Shown here: in pieces, positions 1 to 8,221 of the stretch
Layout of the letters: the number at the start of each line of letters is the position of its first letter
Position numbering within the stretch: the stretch's first letter is position 1
Assembly: GCA_963741505.1 (NCBI GenBank)
Contig: CAVUIJ010000041.1
Coordinates: forward strand, 1 to 64,000
Direction of reading: 5' to 3'
DNA length: 64,000 nucleotides
From: JAKFWF01 sp963741505
GTDB taxonomy: Bacteria; Pseudomonadota; Alphaproteobacteria; Rhizobiales; Hyphomicrobiaceae
Position numbers and translations under genes: made by a program
The notes under the pieces: generated by a model
The model's input: only the letters and a program-made list of their open reading frames with translations
Told to the model about the DNA's origin: nothing
Databases searched by the model: none

Positions 1-1
1 C

Positions 2-1102
2 ATTGCCGGCGACGACACCGGCGCGGTCGCCGAGGACGCAAGCTCGCCGAACCTCACCGACACCGGCACGCTGACGATCAGCGACGCCGACGCGGGCCAG
101 TCGAGCTTCACCGCCGGCACGCAGTCGGGCACCTACGGCACGCTGACGCTGACCTCGGCCGGCGTGTGGACGTACTCTGCGGCGAACGGCCAGCCGGCGA
201 TCCAGTCGCTCGGGGCTGGACAGACGCTCACCGACAGCTTCACCGTCACGAGTCTCGATGGCACCACGCACACCGTCACCGTCGTCATCACCGGCATCAA
301 CGATGCGGCGGTCAACGCTCCGTCCCTTCCGCTTGTTCAGGACCATTCCGCTATAGCGGAGCAAGCACCGCCGACTCATGAGTTAATCAGCGCGGAAGGG
401 ATGGTTCTGGATGCGGTCAATGAGGCCGGGTCCCTATCGAGCAATGCAATTCAAATCGGCGAGCACGGGATTGTGATCGACGCTGTGAATGGGATAAGCC
501 CCTTGGGTGGAGCAACGGCTGGTAACCCCAGTGTTACAGAAGTGGCCAGATCACTCGATTCCGCACGTCTCGTCGACATCTGGCAAACTGTCGGCTCCGG
601 CATCACCGGCTTCCATGGGACTTCTTCCTCGTGGGAGCCACAGGGGCTCACCGGCTTCTCATTGCGGATAGGTCTGGAGGATACCGGAATAGATGCAAGC
701 CCACGCTCTCAAATCATCGTGGAGTTGCTTGTCCGTGACCGCACCTTGATCGTACAGCTCTCCAACTCGCTGATCGATCTTAGGATGTATGTCATCGAGT
801 ATCGGGTACTTCAAGCAAACGGCGCCCCAATTCCGAGTTGGCTGGTCAGGGTCGGTACCGACGTCCTGATCGGTCAGCGCCCCGTTAACCTAGATCAAAT
901 ATCGCTTCGCATAACCGTAATCTATTCCGATGGGACATCGGAGGCGAGGGAAGTGCAAATCGAGACGGTTACCGGCCAGATAAAACAGATCGTGAGCGGG
1001 CGCAGGGCCAGCTTGCCGGTCCCGTTCCTGGAGCAATTCGCCACAATCCAGCCGATCACCAACGAGGGGTTGGAGCAACTGACCGAACTAATCTCACGCT
1101 AG
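2..1102 (+). CDS. C-terminal end of a VCBS-repeat surface or secreted protein (5' end outside window)
   Basis: The reading frame is open from base 2 to the TAG at 1100-1102, so the gene starts upstream of the window. The first 100 or so residues read as a VCBS domain: a DTGTLTISDAD strand, then GTYGTLTLTSAGVWTYSA, then a TDSFTVTSLDGTTHTVTVVI strand. VCBS domains occur in tandem in large adhesins of Vibrio, Colwellia, Bradyrhizobium and Shewanella, usually exported by type I secretion. The last 260 residues are not a VCBS repeat and resemble nothing I know. They are less repetitive and may be a C-terminal secretion or anchoring segment. No neighbouring secretion gene is in view. The family call is good for the N-terminal part and inferred for the whole protein. 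Confidence 0.8.
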   Translation: MAGDDTGAVAEDASSPNLTDTGTLTISDADAGQSSFTAGTQSGTYGTLTLTSAGVWTYSAANGQPAIQSLGAGQTLTDSFTVTSLDGTTHTVTVVITGINDAAVNAPSLPLVQDHSAIAEQAPPTHELISAEGMVLDAVNEAGSLSSNAIQIGEHGIVIDAVNGISPLGGATAGNPSVTEVARSLDSARLVDIWQTVGSGITGFHGTSSSWEPQGLTGFSLRIGLEDTGIDASPRSQIIVELLVRDRTLIVQLSNSLIDLRMYVIEYRVLQANGAPIPSWLVRVGTDVLIGQRPVNLDQISLRITVIYSDGTSEAREVQIETVTGQIKQIVSGRRASLPVPFLEQFATIQPITNEGLEQLTELISR

Positions 1103-1132
1103 ACCGTATGTCCTTCCTTGAAGAGGCAACTC

Positions 1133-1155
1133 ACCCTCGATGAGCGTTCGAGGGT
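1133..1155 (+). terminator. Hairpin 30 bases after the VCBS gene
   Basis: ACCCTCGA (1133-1140) and TCGAGGGT (1148-1155) are perfect complements around a 7-base loop. The hairpin sits just after the stop codon at 1102 and fits a transcription terminator, but no T-run follows, so Rho-independent function is uncertain. Confidence 0.4.
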
Positions 1156-1310
1156 TGCCCGGATTGGCCGGCTAGACCATCATGTCCGCTGGGGATACGG
1201 GCCACCGAGTGATACCGCCAGTTGAAAATCCCAACTCGTGTTGCGCCGGCGCGATTCCACGTGTCCTGAGATCGTGATTCCATCGCTCCATTGATTCGAT
1301 GGAGAGATGG

Positions 1311-1815
1311 ATGACAGTGCCACTCGAGATCCGGCGCGATCGCACACCGGCGGTGCTTCGCAAGGAAGCCAAAGCCGAGACCGACGCACGTATCGCCCGG
1401 CGCATGCTGGCGATCGCCAATGCGCTGGACGGCATGAGCCGGGAGGCGGCGGCGCGCGCGGCGGGCATGGACCGGCAGACGCTGCGCGACTGGGTGCTGC
1501 GCTACAATGCGCTTGGCTTGGATGGACTGGCGGACCAATCACGCGAGGGGCGTCCGCCCAAGCTCGAGGCGCACGAGAAGGCCCTTCTCATCGAGATCGT
1601 GCTCGCCGGTCCCGATCCTGAGGCGAGCGGCATCTCGGCCTACACGCGCGATGACCTGGTCCGCATCTGCGAGGAGCGGTTCGGCAAGCGGCTTGCTTCG
1701 ACCTCGATCGGCCGCATTTTGAGGAGCCTCGGCCTCTCGCGACAGAAGGCACGGCCCAGCCATCCGCAAAAGGACTCGGTCGCGCAGGCGGCCTTTAAAA
1801 AGAGCCCCGGCACTG
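1311..1815 (+). pseudogene. IS630-family transposase, N-terminal fragment
   Basis: The translation has the N-terminal helix-turn-helix half of an IS630 transposase: MSREAAARAAGMDRQTLRDW (HTH), then LDGLADQSREGRPPKL, then RLASTSIGRILRSLGLSRQK, and the typical RPSHPQKDSVAQAAFKKSP. After that, near 1810, the similarity stops and the frame runs into unrelated sequence to a stop at 1940. The DDE catalytic half is missing, so this is a dead fragment. ATG 1299 and ATG 1311 are both in frame; 1311 follows a GGAGAG and is the usual start. A different IS630 remnant, carrying only the catalytic half, lies at 20752-21275. Confidence 0.8.
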
Positions 1816-1940
1816 CTCACAAACTTCAGTGTACGCATAAAAACAAGCGCAATCATTCATTTCGAAAACCGAGGCGCATTGATCTACCAAAGCATATTGC
1901 GTGCCCCGAAGTCAGTTCGATAACGCGGATACCGATTTAG

Positions 1941-2279
1941 TGGACCAAAACGCGAACGGGAATGCTTGACGAACGGCGACGCGATAGGGTCGATGGCTGA
2001 AGATCGAGACCGACCGGAACATTGTGGGACCGGGTCAGCCTCGACCGCCCCTGCCTGTCGCTGAGGGTCCGCTCTCCAATCTATCAGCAGCCGAAGCGCA
2101 AGCTCCGGACCGCATGATCGCGAATTCGACGCGATTGTGCAGCCTTCTCGGACGCCGGCCATGACGGGCGTGCCGCAAGCGACGGCTGGCGTCGGAGAAG
2201 GCTGCACACCAGCAGACGTCATGGACGTTCCATGAGTAGCCTCGGGCAGCCGACCAAACGAACCAATGCCTGGGTCGGA
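1941..2279. other. Intergenic stretch without a recognisable gene
   Basis: I see no convincing coding frame, RNA gene or repeat here. It begins where the frame fused to the IS630 fragment stops and may hold decayed insertion-sequence DNA. Confidence 0.4.
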
Positions 2280-2633
2280 TTAGTGGGTGTTCGCCCCGCG
2301 AGCAGCACGCAATTGGGCAACCGCAGCTGAGACCTCAGAATTGAACGCAGGCGACGACGGCCTGTCCAGAAATGGCGCAACGGCTGCACCAGTTGCATTG
2401 GGCGGCGCGGCTCCGACAGCCGCCGCGAGTTCTTGCATCATTCGTTGGCGCCCGGCTGAGCCCACGGCCAGCGCTGTCATTAGATCCAGCACGATCTGGG
2501 CTTCCTTATTGCGATCGGCAAGGTAGGCCGCGAGCAGAGCTTCGATCTCACGTTGCATTGTGACAATTCCATTGTGGTGGTCTGGGCACGCGAGACTGAT
2601 CGAATACTCCGGCGATTCGGTTAAAGTTGTCAT
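2280..2633 (-). CDS. Small hypothetical protein (117 residues)
   Basis: I do not recognise this protein. After an unconvincing first 25 residues, it has a helical central part (EIEALLAAYLADRNKEAQIV) and a C-terminal region rich in Ala. It is predicted soluble, with no signal peptide or membrane segment. A second in-frame ATG at 2558 gives a more compact 92-residue protein and may be the true start. The gene ends beside unremarkable DNA and starts about 50 bases from the left repeat of the IS1595 element, so that insertion may have removed its promoter. Existence as a real gene is uncertain. Confidence 0.4.
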   Translation of the reverse strand: MTTLTESPEYSISLACPDHHNGIVTMQREIEALLAAYLADRNKEAQIVLDLMTALAVGSAGRQRMMQELAAAVGAAPPNATGAAVAPFLDRPSSPAFNSEVSAAVAQLRAARGANTH

Positions 2634-2682
2634 AATGTGACGAGTGCAAACTTATAGTCAGCTCGGCTGCATTGACGCTGGT

Positions 2683-3741
2683 AGTCGACTGGCGCTGTTT
2701 TGACTTGATGTAGAGTGATGGTTCGGTGGTGATTCGTCTCACTCCCGAGGATGCCATGAAAGCCCAGGATTTCCGGTCGTTTGTCGAACAGCTCGGTGAT
2801 CTGACCGAGGCGCAGCGTGCCGGCCTGGTTGCGGCGCTGGCGGGCGCAGGCTCGGCCAATGAGGCGATCCGGCTGATCGAGACGCGGTTCGACGCGTCAC
2901 CCGCGTGTGGCCATTGCAGGTCGACGAACTTCGGCACCTGGGGCCGTGCAAGCGATCTGCGCCGCTATAAATGCCGCGACTGCAATCGCACGTTCAATGC
3001 GCTCACCGGTACGCCGCTCGCGCAATTGCACCGGCGTGACGCGTGGCTCGACTATGCCAGGGCACTCGTCGACCGGGTGAGCCTGCGGCGAGCCGCCGAG
3101 CGTTCCGGCGTGTGCCTCGAAACGTCGTTCCGCTGGCGCCACCGCTTCCTGCGGTCGGCCAGGGACGTCCGACCAGAAAGTGTGACCGGCATCGTGGAAG
3201 CGGATGAAACGATGATCCTGAAATCGGCCAAGGGATCGCAGAAACTGGTCGGGCGGGCGCCCAGAAAGCGCGGTGGCAAGCCTAAAAAGACGGGCACGTC
3301 GCCGGAAGACTACGACATAGTCCTGATCATGCGTGACCGTCATAAGACAACGACCGATCACATCCTGCCCGACTTCGTGGGCGCCACGTTCGATGCGGTG
3401 ATGGACCCGGTCGTGTCTCGTGACAGCGTCCTCGTGACCGATGGCCGGCCTTCGTACCACACCTTCGCTCGCGACCGCGGCATGACCCACGTTGCGATCG
3501 TCGCCAGTCGCGGCGAGCACGAGAAGGGCGGTTTCCACATCCAGAACGTTAACGCCTACACCAGACGCCTCAAAGCCTGGATGGCGCCATTCAACGGCGT
3601 CGCATCGAAATATCTCGCCAATTACCTCGGATGGCGCCGGATGATCGAGCGCCTCGGCGTCCGCCTGACCCCGCACTACGCCATCGCCGAGGCGCTTGGC
3701 GGATGAGCCACTACATCAAATCAAAACAGCGCCAGTCGACT
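2683..3741 (+). mobile_element. Complete IS1595-family insertion sequence
   Basis: A 31-base terminal inverted repeat bounds the element at 2683-2713 and 3711-3741. The two copies match at 30 of 31 positions and each begins AGTCGACTGGCGCTGTTTTG reading inward. One transposase gene fills the interior and its stop lies 5 bases before the right repeat. I could not find the 8-base target duplication usual for the family: the flanks are ACGCTGGT on the left and GTGTTCCG on the right. Confidence 0.85.
2756..3706 (+). CDS. IS1595-family transposase (ISXO2-like)
   Basis: This DDE-type transposase catalyses movement of the surrounding element. The N-terminal part has a zinc ribbon (CGHC, then KCRDC about 20 residues later), as in the IS1595/ISXO2 family. 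The catalytic core shows GIVEADETM, VLVTDGRPSY and HIQNVNAYTRRLKAW, and ends with LANYLGWRRMIERLG, the usual family ending. At about 316 residues the length is normal and no frameshift is present, so it looks active. I chose ATG 2756 (MKAQDFRSF) because GAGG precedes it and the family usually starts this way; a GTG at 2726 would add ten residues. Confidence 0.9.
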   Translation: MKAQDFRSFVEQLGDLTEAQRAGLVAALAGAGSANEAIRLIETRFDASPACGHCRSTNFGTWGRASDLRRYKCRDCNRTFNALTGTPLAQLHRRDAWLDYARALVDRVSLRRAAERSGVCLETSFRWRHRFLRSARDVRPESVTGIVEADETMILKSAKGSQKLVGRAPRKRGGKPKKTGTSPEDYDIVLIMRDRHKTTTDHILPDFVGATFDAVMDPVVSRDSVLVTDGRPSYHTFARDRGMTHVAIVASRGEHEKGGFHIQNVNAYTRRLKAWMAPFNGVASKYLANYLGWRRMIERLGVRLTPHYAIAEALGG

Positions 3742-3934
3742 GTGTTCCGCACGCAACGCTCTGTTGTTCAAGACGCATCTGCAACCTAAGGTTTATTTTC
3801 GTTCAGGGTAGGCTCGATTATGGTCCGTGGGCTGTCAGAGCCCGATGGTGGAGAGTTCCCCCGTTCCTGGTGGTGGATGGGGCTTTGGGCAAGCCGTGCG
3901 TAGCGTCATGTTCTTCGTTCATTGGGTGAGTATA

Positions 3935-5407
3935 ATGGTTCGGTCTCAGACGATAACAATTATCTTGCGCTATCGTGATCCCGGCACCGCAGCTAAATGG
4001 CTTTGTCAGGTTTTCGGTTTTCATCAGGACCATGTCGCGAAAGGGCCAACCGGCCAGATCAGCTATGTCGCTCTCAGGCTTGGCGACAGCTTCGTGCTGC
4101 TGTGCCCGGTCGCGAACACGGATCTCGACACTTTCATGGTCCAACCCCAGGAGGTCAATGGGGCCAGCACCCAAGTCTGCTATCTGACAGTCGGGGACCT
4201 TGACGGTCATTGGGCGCGCGCACAAGCCGAGGGCGCAAAGATAGAGTTTGGTCCAGAGGAGGACGCGGCAGGTGACCGCTTCTACATTTGCCGCGATCTC
4301 GAAGGCCATTTGTGGAGCTTTGGCACGAGAGCCTACGGTGTCGGAAGCGGCCGGCGCGATCGGCGATCGGGGCAAGGTAGGCTTCCTCGGAACGCCATGG
4401 CTGTCACGGCGGCAATTTTGGCAGTAGGTGGATGGATCCTCTATGAGGCCAACTTTCGGAGCATGTTCCCGATAAACAATACACCGGTCATGTTGCAATC
4501 AGCTGCGCACAACGATGCTGTTCGCGACAAGTTGGCGGACGCCGCTGCCTCGCAGGCGGCACTCGAGCTCACCGCGCAGGAGATGGCCGAGCAATTGAAG
4601 AAGGAGCAGAGCGCCAGCGTCGAGTTCCGAAATGAGCTGCGCGATGCGCAAGCCGAACTGATACAAATGCAAGTCGCCAAGGAAGAGATGGATCGCGCAA
4701 TGGCTGCGGCAAACAAGGCCAAGAGCGCAGCCGAACAGGCTACAAGGGACGCCGTCGCGGCATTGGACCTCGAGCGGACTGTTGCGGCACAGCTGCAGAC
4801 CCGCGTAACGCGGTTCCAGCAGTCGCAGATCGTTCTGCGGCTCGAAGTCAGCGAACTCCAGGCTGAGCTCTTGGCCGAACGACGTTCGCGGTTTCAGTCC
4901 GGGCAGCAGACGGCGATACCGGAGCAATCGCTCCCCATAGCCACCGACAAGGCCGCGATACTGACACGTTCGGCCAACCAGCCGGAAACCAAGACGGAAC
5001 CGCCCGAGAAGAAAGAGAGTGGCGGGGTCGCCGCGCCGGCCGGGCTCAAGGTCGCCGCTGCGCCGGACGAGCCCAAGACTACCGTTGCCGCAGTCGAGCA
5101 CTATGCCGTCGTCGCGGCGGACGAACCCAAGGTCTTTGAACCACCGAAACCGGATCGTCTGGCCGAGGCCAGGGCGCTTGTCGAAAGCGGCGATATCGAA
5201 GCTGCCCGCGCCCTGCTCGAGCCCCTAGCGGCGGAGTATGATCCTACCGCCCTCTTGCTGCTCAGCGAAACCTTTGACCCCAACATGCTGGCGGCCTGGG
5301 ATGCGCGTCGCACGACCGCCGACGCCGATCGGGCGCGCGAGTTCTACAAGCGTGCGCTCGCGCAAGGTGAGATCAAGGCGCGGCACCGGCTTAAAGCCCT
5401 TGAATAG
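3935..5407 (+). CDS. VOC (glyoxalase-like) domain fused to a transmembrane helix, coiled coil and repeat tail
   Basis: The protein has four parts. Residues 5-131 look like a vicinal-oxygen-chelate domain of the glyoxalase/bleomycin-resistance type: ILRYRDPGTAAKWLCQVFGF at the start, and DRFYICRDLEGHLWSFGT at the end. Residues 154-171 are a single hydrophobic helix (MAVTAAILAVGGWILYEA). About residues 192-304 are Ala/Glu/Gln-rich heptad-like coiled coil. A Pro/Glu/Lys-rich linker follows, and residues 419-490 hold an LVESGDIEAARALLEPLA unit like TPR or Sel1 repeats. I chose ATG 3935 because the VOC fold starts there and GGTGAG precedes it; ATG 3827 would add 36 residues unlike anything in the family. 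Function is unknown. A membrane-anchored sensor or envelope protein is a guess from layout. Confidence 0.65.
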   Translation: MVRSQTITIILRYRDPGTAAKWLCQVFGFHQDHVAKGPTGQISYVALRLGDSFVLLCPVANTDLDTFMVQPQEVNGASTQVCYLTVGDLDGHWARAQAEGAKIEFGPEEDAAGDRFYICRDLEGHLWSFGTRAYGVGSGRRDRRSGQGRLPRNAMAVTAAILAVGGWILYEANFRSMFPINNTPVMLQSAAHNDAVRDKLADAAASQAALELTAQEMAEQLKKEQSASVEFRNELRDAQAELIQMQVAKEEMDRAMAAANKAKSAAEQATRDAVAALDLERTVAAQLQTRVTRFQQSQIVLRLEVSELQAELLAERRSRFQSGQQTAIPEQSLPIATDKAAILTRSANQPETKTEPPEKKESGGVAAPAGLKVAAAPDEPKTTVAAVEHYAVVAADEPKVFEPPKPDRLAEARALVESGDIEAARALLEPLAAEYDPTALLLLSETFDPNMLAAWDARRTTADADRAREFYKRALAQGEIKARHRLKALE

Positions 5408-5499
5408 CTCATATTTGCTGTGCTTTCGCCTAAGGCAACACCATCCTCAAGCCGCGGCTCCGTATAGCCGCCGTGCACGCAACTATGATGTCCATTGCA

Positions 5500-6084
5500 G
5501 CCCTGTATTGCGTCTCCGGTATGCGCGTTTTGCTGACGATCTGGTGATTCTGATCGACGCCCATCCGCGAAATGGCTGGCTGATGGGGGCAGTTGAAAAA
5601 CGCCTTCGGGAAGAGTTGGCTGATCTACAAGTCGCGATCAATGAGGAGAAGAGTTCGAAACGTGGATCTCGGTCGAGGCGACAGCTTCGGCTTCCTCGGC
5701 TTCGACTTCCGCCGCATCCGCAGTCGACGGGGCGCTTGGCGTGCGCAGTGTACGCCGAAGCTCAAGACACGAACGGCGCTGCTGCGGACGCTCAAGGACG
5801 TGTTCCGCCGCCACCAATCGCAGCCGGTCAGCCGGGTCGTACAGTTGATCAACCCGGTGCTGCGCGGTTGGGTGAACTACTTCGCGGTCGGAGATTCCGG
5901 CGAGTGCTCCAGCTTCATCAAAGACTTCGTAGAGAGGAAGATCCGGCGCCACATGATGAGGGCTCGGAATCGAAAGGGCTTCGGCTGGACGCGATGGAGT
6001 AGGCCATGGTTGTACGACACCCTGAAGCTGTTCAACAGCTATCGAGTTCGGCGGCCAGGGCCGAAAGTCGCTTCGGCAGGATAG
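5500..6084 (+). pseudogene. Group II intron reverse transcriptase/maturase, truncated and frameshifted
   Basis: The piece starts at the RT catalytic block RYARFADDLVILIDA (around 5518), where FADD replaces the usual YADD. It continues as VEKRLREELADLQV, shifts frame near 5650, and resumes with SFGFLGFDFRRI. The maturase domain follows (VVQLINPVLRGWVNYFAVG), then the usual ending RNRKGFGWTRWSRPWLYDTL. RT blocks 1-4 and the 5' part of the intron are missing. Loss of the N-terminal half plus the frameshift make it non-functional. The intron RNA 3' end lies directly downstream, which rules out a retron or a diversity-generating element. Confidence 0.85.
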
Positions 6085-6273
6085 GTCCCATAATCCTTGA
6101 GGCGAAGCAGACAGGAGAGCGTAGTGCAGGAAATCCGCATGCTGCGTTAGACGTGGCGGGGATTGGAAACGTGGCATGGTCGAGATGTTGTGACACTCGC
6201 AGACGAAAGAGCGAGACAACAGGGAACACGAACATCGACCTGCACCGGCGCGCCAGTCCCCGACCTTACCTGG

Positions 6274-6307
6274 GAGCGCCTGGGGGTGAAATTCCCCCGG
6301 GCGACTC
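6274..6307 (+). ncRNA. Group II intron catalytic domain V
   Basis: This 34-base segment has the exact layout of domain V: GAGC at positions 1-4, the tetraloop GAAA at 15-18 preceded by T, the CG bulge at 25-26, and a closing CTC at 32-34. Pairing is GAG with CTC, CGCC with GGCG (one bulged A), then GGGG with CCCC. It lies 190 bases after the maturase stop codon, where domain V belongs. A hairpin resembling domain VI follows to about 6345. The call rests on eye-made folding. Confidence 0.75.
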
Positions 6308-6350
6308 GACAGAATTGACAGGTGGCCTTAGGCTGGCCGTCACTGTGCAG

Positions 6351-6406
6351 TGTCAACGCCGAAGCAATTTTGCATCGGCGGGCCGGAACAATAGTGCATC
6401 AGTGTT
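6351..6406. repeat. Probable terminal end of an IS21-family element
   Basis: The stretch begins TGTCAACGCCG and holds two short related direct repeats, GCAATTTTGCATC and ACAATAGTGCATC. IS21 elements have such multiple terminal repeats and TG-starting ends. It lies next to the istB remnant, at the side where the element's istB end should be. Confidence 0.5.
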
Positions 6407-6450
6407 GAACGCAAGCAGGCCCCCTTAGCTATGGGGGCCTGCTTGCGTTC
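6407..6450 (-). terminator. Perfect 18-base-pair hairpin after istB
   Basis: Arms 6407-6424 and 6433-6450 are perfectly complementary around an 8-base loop. The hairpin lies 12 bases beyond the istB stop on the minus strand, so it may terminate the istA-istB transcript, or block read-in from outside. No U-tract follows on the minus strand, which weakens the Rho-independent reading. Confidence 0.5.
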
Positions 6451-6462
6451 GGGCGTCGTTTT

Positions 6463-6892
6463 TCAGGCCGTCTCGGCCGGCGGAGTGTCGGCTTTGGGCC
6501 GGCGGATGCGACGTTTCGAGTGAGCCAGGCGATAGCTCTCGCCGTTCATTTCCAGGATGTGGACGTGGTGGGTCAGCCGGTCGAGCAGCGCGCCGGTGAG
6601 CCGCTCTGAGCCGAACACGGATGTCCATTCGTCGAACGGCAGGTTGCTGGTGACGATCGTGCTGCCGCGTTCGTAGCGCTGGCTGAACACCTCAAACAGC
6701 GGCTCGGCGCCGGTCTGCGACAAGGGCACGTAGCCCAGCTCGTCGATGATCAGCAGCTTGTAGGAGCCGATCTGGCGCTGCAGCCGCAGCAGACGCTTTT
6801 CGTCGCGCGCCTCGATCAGCTCATGCACCATGGCGGCGGCGTTCGTGAAGCCGACCGATAGGCCCCGCTGGCACGCGGCGAGGTCTAGCCCT
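6463..6892 (-). pseudogene. istB: IstB (IS21 helper ATPase), C-terminal fragment
   Basis: IstB is the AAA+ ATPase that helps the IS21 transposase choose a target. The fragment reads LDLAACQRGLSVGFTNAAA, MVHELIEARDEKRLL, then the Walker B strand LLIIDELGYVPL, the sensor region IVTSNLPFDEWTSVFGSERL and LTGALLDRLTHHVHILEMNG. The N-terminal domain and the Walker A P-loop are missing: similarity ends near 6892, and an in-frame stop lies just upstream. istA is absent. It cannot work as an ATPase. Confidence 0.85.
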
Positions 6893-6997
6893 TAACCCCG
6901 GTCACGGCATTCGAGGGTGATGACCGCGCGCGGTGATCACGGTTGTTGGTGGTGGCGGGTGCCGGGCCGTCGCGGAACGTGATCGTGGGTGGTGAGT

Positions 6998-7528
6998 TCA
7001 ACCGGTGGCAGGCGGGTCGAGTTTGGCGATACGCGCCACGAACGCGTCTTTGAACGCGGGCTCGGAGTAGTCCGGGTTCTGATCGAGGAACGCGACCACG
7101 TTTCGGTAACAGTCGGCGGCTTTGACGTTTTCGCCGCGCGACTCGTGCACCATGCCGAGCCGGTCCCAGCCGTCATGCACGTCAGGGTATTGTGCCAGCA
7201 GTGCCCGGGCCGCCGCCTCGGCTTCGTCGAGCTTGCCGTCACGGATGAGCGCCAGCACGGCATTCGACGCTTCCGTCAACTCGTCGTCGAGCAAGTCGCC
7301 CTCGAACAGCGCATCGTCATCAATGGCGTCATCGCCAGCGAGCTTGGCAAGCATCGCCGCGCGCACCTCGCGCAGGCTCTGGCGCTTTTCGGCGGCCCGG
7401 TCTTCGCGCTGCGCCTGCGCTGCCGCCAGCCGCGCGTGCTCGGCCGCCTCATCCTTCGTCAAGCAACACGTCTTGTATTTCTTGCCACTGCCGCAGAGGC
7501 AGCGATCGTTGCGTCCGGGCTTGGCCAT
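6998..7528 (-). CDS. SEC-C motif protein with a TPR-like C-terminal half
   Basis: The start MAKPGRNDRCLCGSGKKYKTCC is a SEC-C zinc motif (CxCxSGxKYKxCC, residues 10-22), as found at the C-terminus of SecA and in many small proteins. A charged helical region follows, then a TPR-like segment at about residues 90-150 (GKLDEAEAAARALLAQYPDV and GWDRLGMVHESRGENVKAAD). The protein has 176 residues, is soluble and is intact. It lies between a truncated istB and the zinc-protein gene of the next transposon, from which it diverges with only 26 bases between start codons. It could be transposon cargo or a trapped chromosomal gene. No specific role can be given. Confidence 0.75.
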   Translation of the reverse strand: MAKPGRNDRCLCGSGKKYKTCCLTKDEAAEHARLAAAQAQREDRAAEKRQSLREVRAAMLAKLAGDDAIDDDALFEGDLLDDELTEASNAVLALIRDGKLDEAEAAARALLAQYPDVHDGWDRLGMVHESRGENVKAADCYRNVVAFLDQNPDYSEPAFKDAFVARIAKLDPPATG

Positions 7529-7554
7529 GGGGGTCAGACCTCAGGCTGAGAAGG

Positions 7555-8130
7555 ATGGCTTCCTTGTACGCAACCCTGCTGGCGGACGCCAGATTCCACG
7601 AGCTGTTGCTCGCCTTCGACGCCGATCTCGCCGAGGCGGCGCGCGCCGGGCGATGCCGGCATTGCAATGGTGTGCTGCATTCGGCCAAGTTCCGGCGCAA
7701 GCCAAGAGGGCGCGGCTGTAAGCTCGGCCCCGAGCATGACCGGCGCTACAGTTTCTGCTGCGCGGTTGACGGTTGCCGAGGCAGAGAGACGCCGGCGTCG
7801 CTGCGCTTTCTCGGCCGCCGCGTCTATTTGGCGGCGATCGTCGTGCTGATCGCCATCCTCCAACACGGCGTAACCGACGCCCGGTTGGCACGGCTTGCCG
7901 ATGTCGTCAGCGTCGACCGCCGCACGGTGGCGCGCTGGCGCCGATGGTGGCGCGACGGCTTCACGGCGACGCCGTTCTGGCGGATCGCGCGTGCTCGGTT
8001 CATGCCGCCGGTCGATCACCTGCCGGCCTCGCTGATCGAACGCTTCTCCGGTGACGGTACCGAGGCGCTCGTCGCGCTGCTGCGCTTCCTCGGTCCCATC
8101 ACGGGAGGCAACGCAATGCAGGCTCGTTGA
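7555..8130 (+). CDS. Zinc-binding accessory protein of the transposon
   Basis: The 191-residue protein has a CRHC pair at residues 33-36 and a CCAVDGCRGR segment at about 68-77, together a likely zinc-binding site. A helix-turn-helix-like part follows, VTDARLARLADVV then SVDRRTVARWRRWWRDGF, so DNA binding is plausible. Proteins with this layout are, from memory, found before DDE/ExeA-type transposon genes in rhizobia, but I cannot name a family. It is intact. It starts 26 bases from the divergent SEC-C gene and ends 91 bases before the DDE gene, so it probably belongs to the transposition operon. Confidence 0.65.
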   Translation: MASLYATLLADARFHELLLAFDADLAEAARAGRCRHCNGVLHSAKFRRKPRGRGCKLGPEHDRRYSFCCAVDGCRGRETPASLRFLGRRVYLAAIVVLIAILQHGVTDARLARLADVVSVDRRTVARWRRWWRDGFTATPFWRIARARFMPPVDHLPASLIERFSGDGTEALVALLRFLGPITGGNAMQAR

Positions 8131-8221
8131 CGCTCGGGCCCCGCCCGCAGAGGATGCTCGTCGCCAGCAAACCGCTGCGGTGCCTAGGCTCTAGCGCATC
8201 TCGTTTCCGAGGAGCGCCGGC

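Noticed and set aside
3827..3934. Upstream start of the VOC fusion protein
   Set aside because: The 36 added residues do not resemble a VOC N-terminus and the ATG at 3935 is preceded by GGTGAG.
5500..6084. Reverse transcriptase considered as a retron or diversity-generating element
   Set aside because: The LRGWVNYF maturase domain and the downstream domain V identify a group II intron. No template repeat or effector is present.
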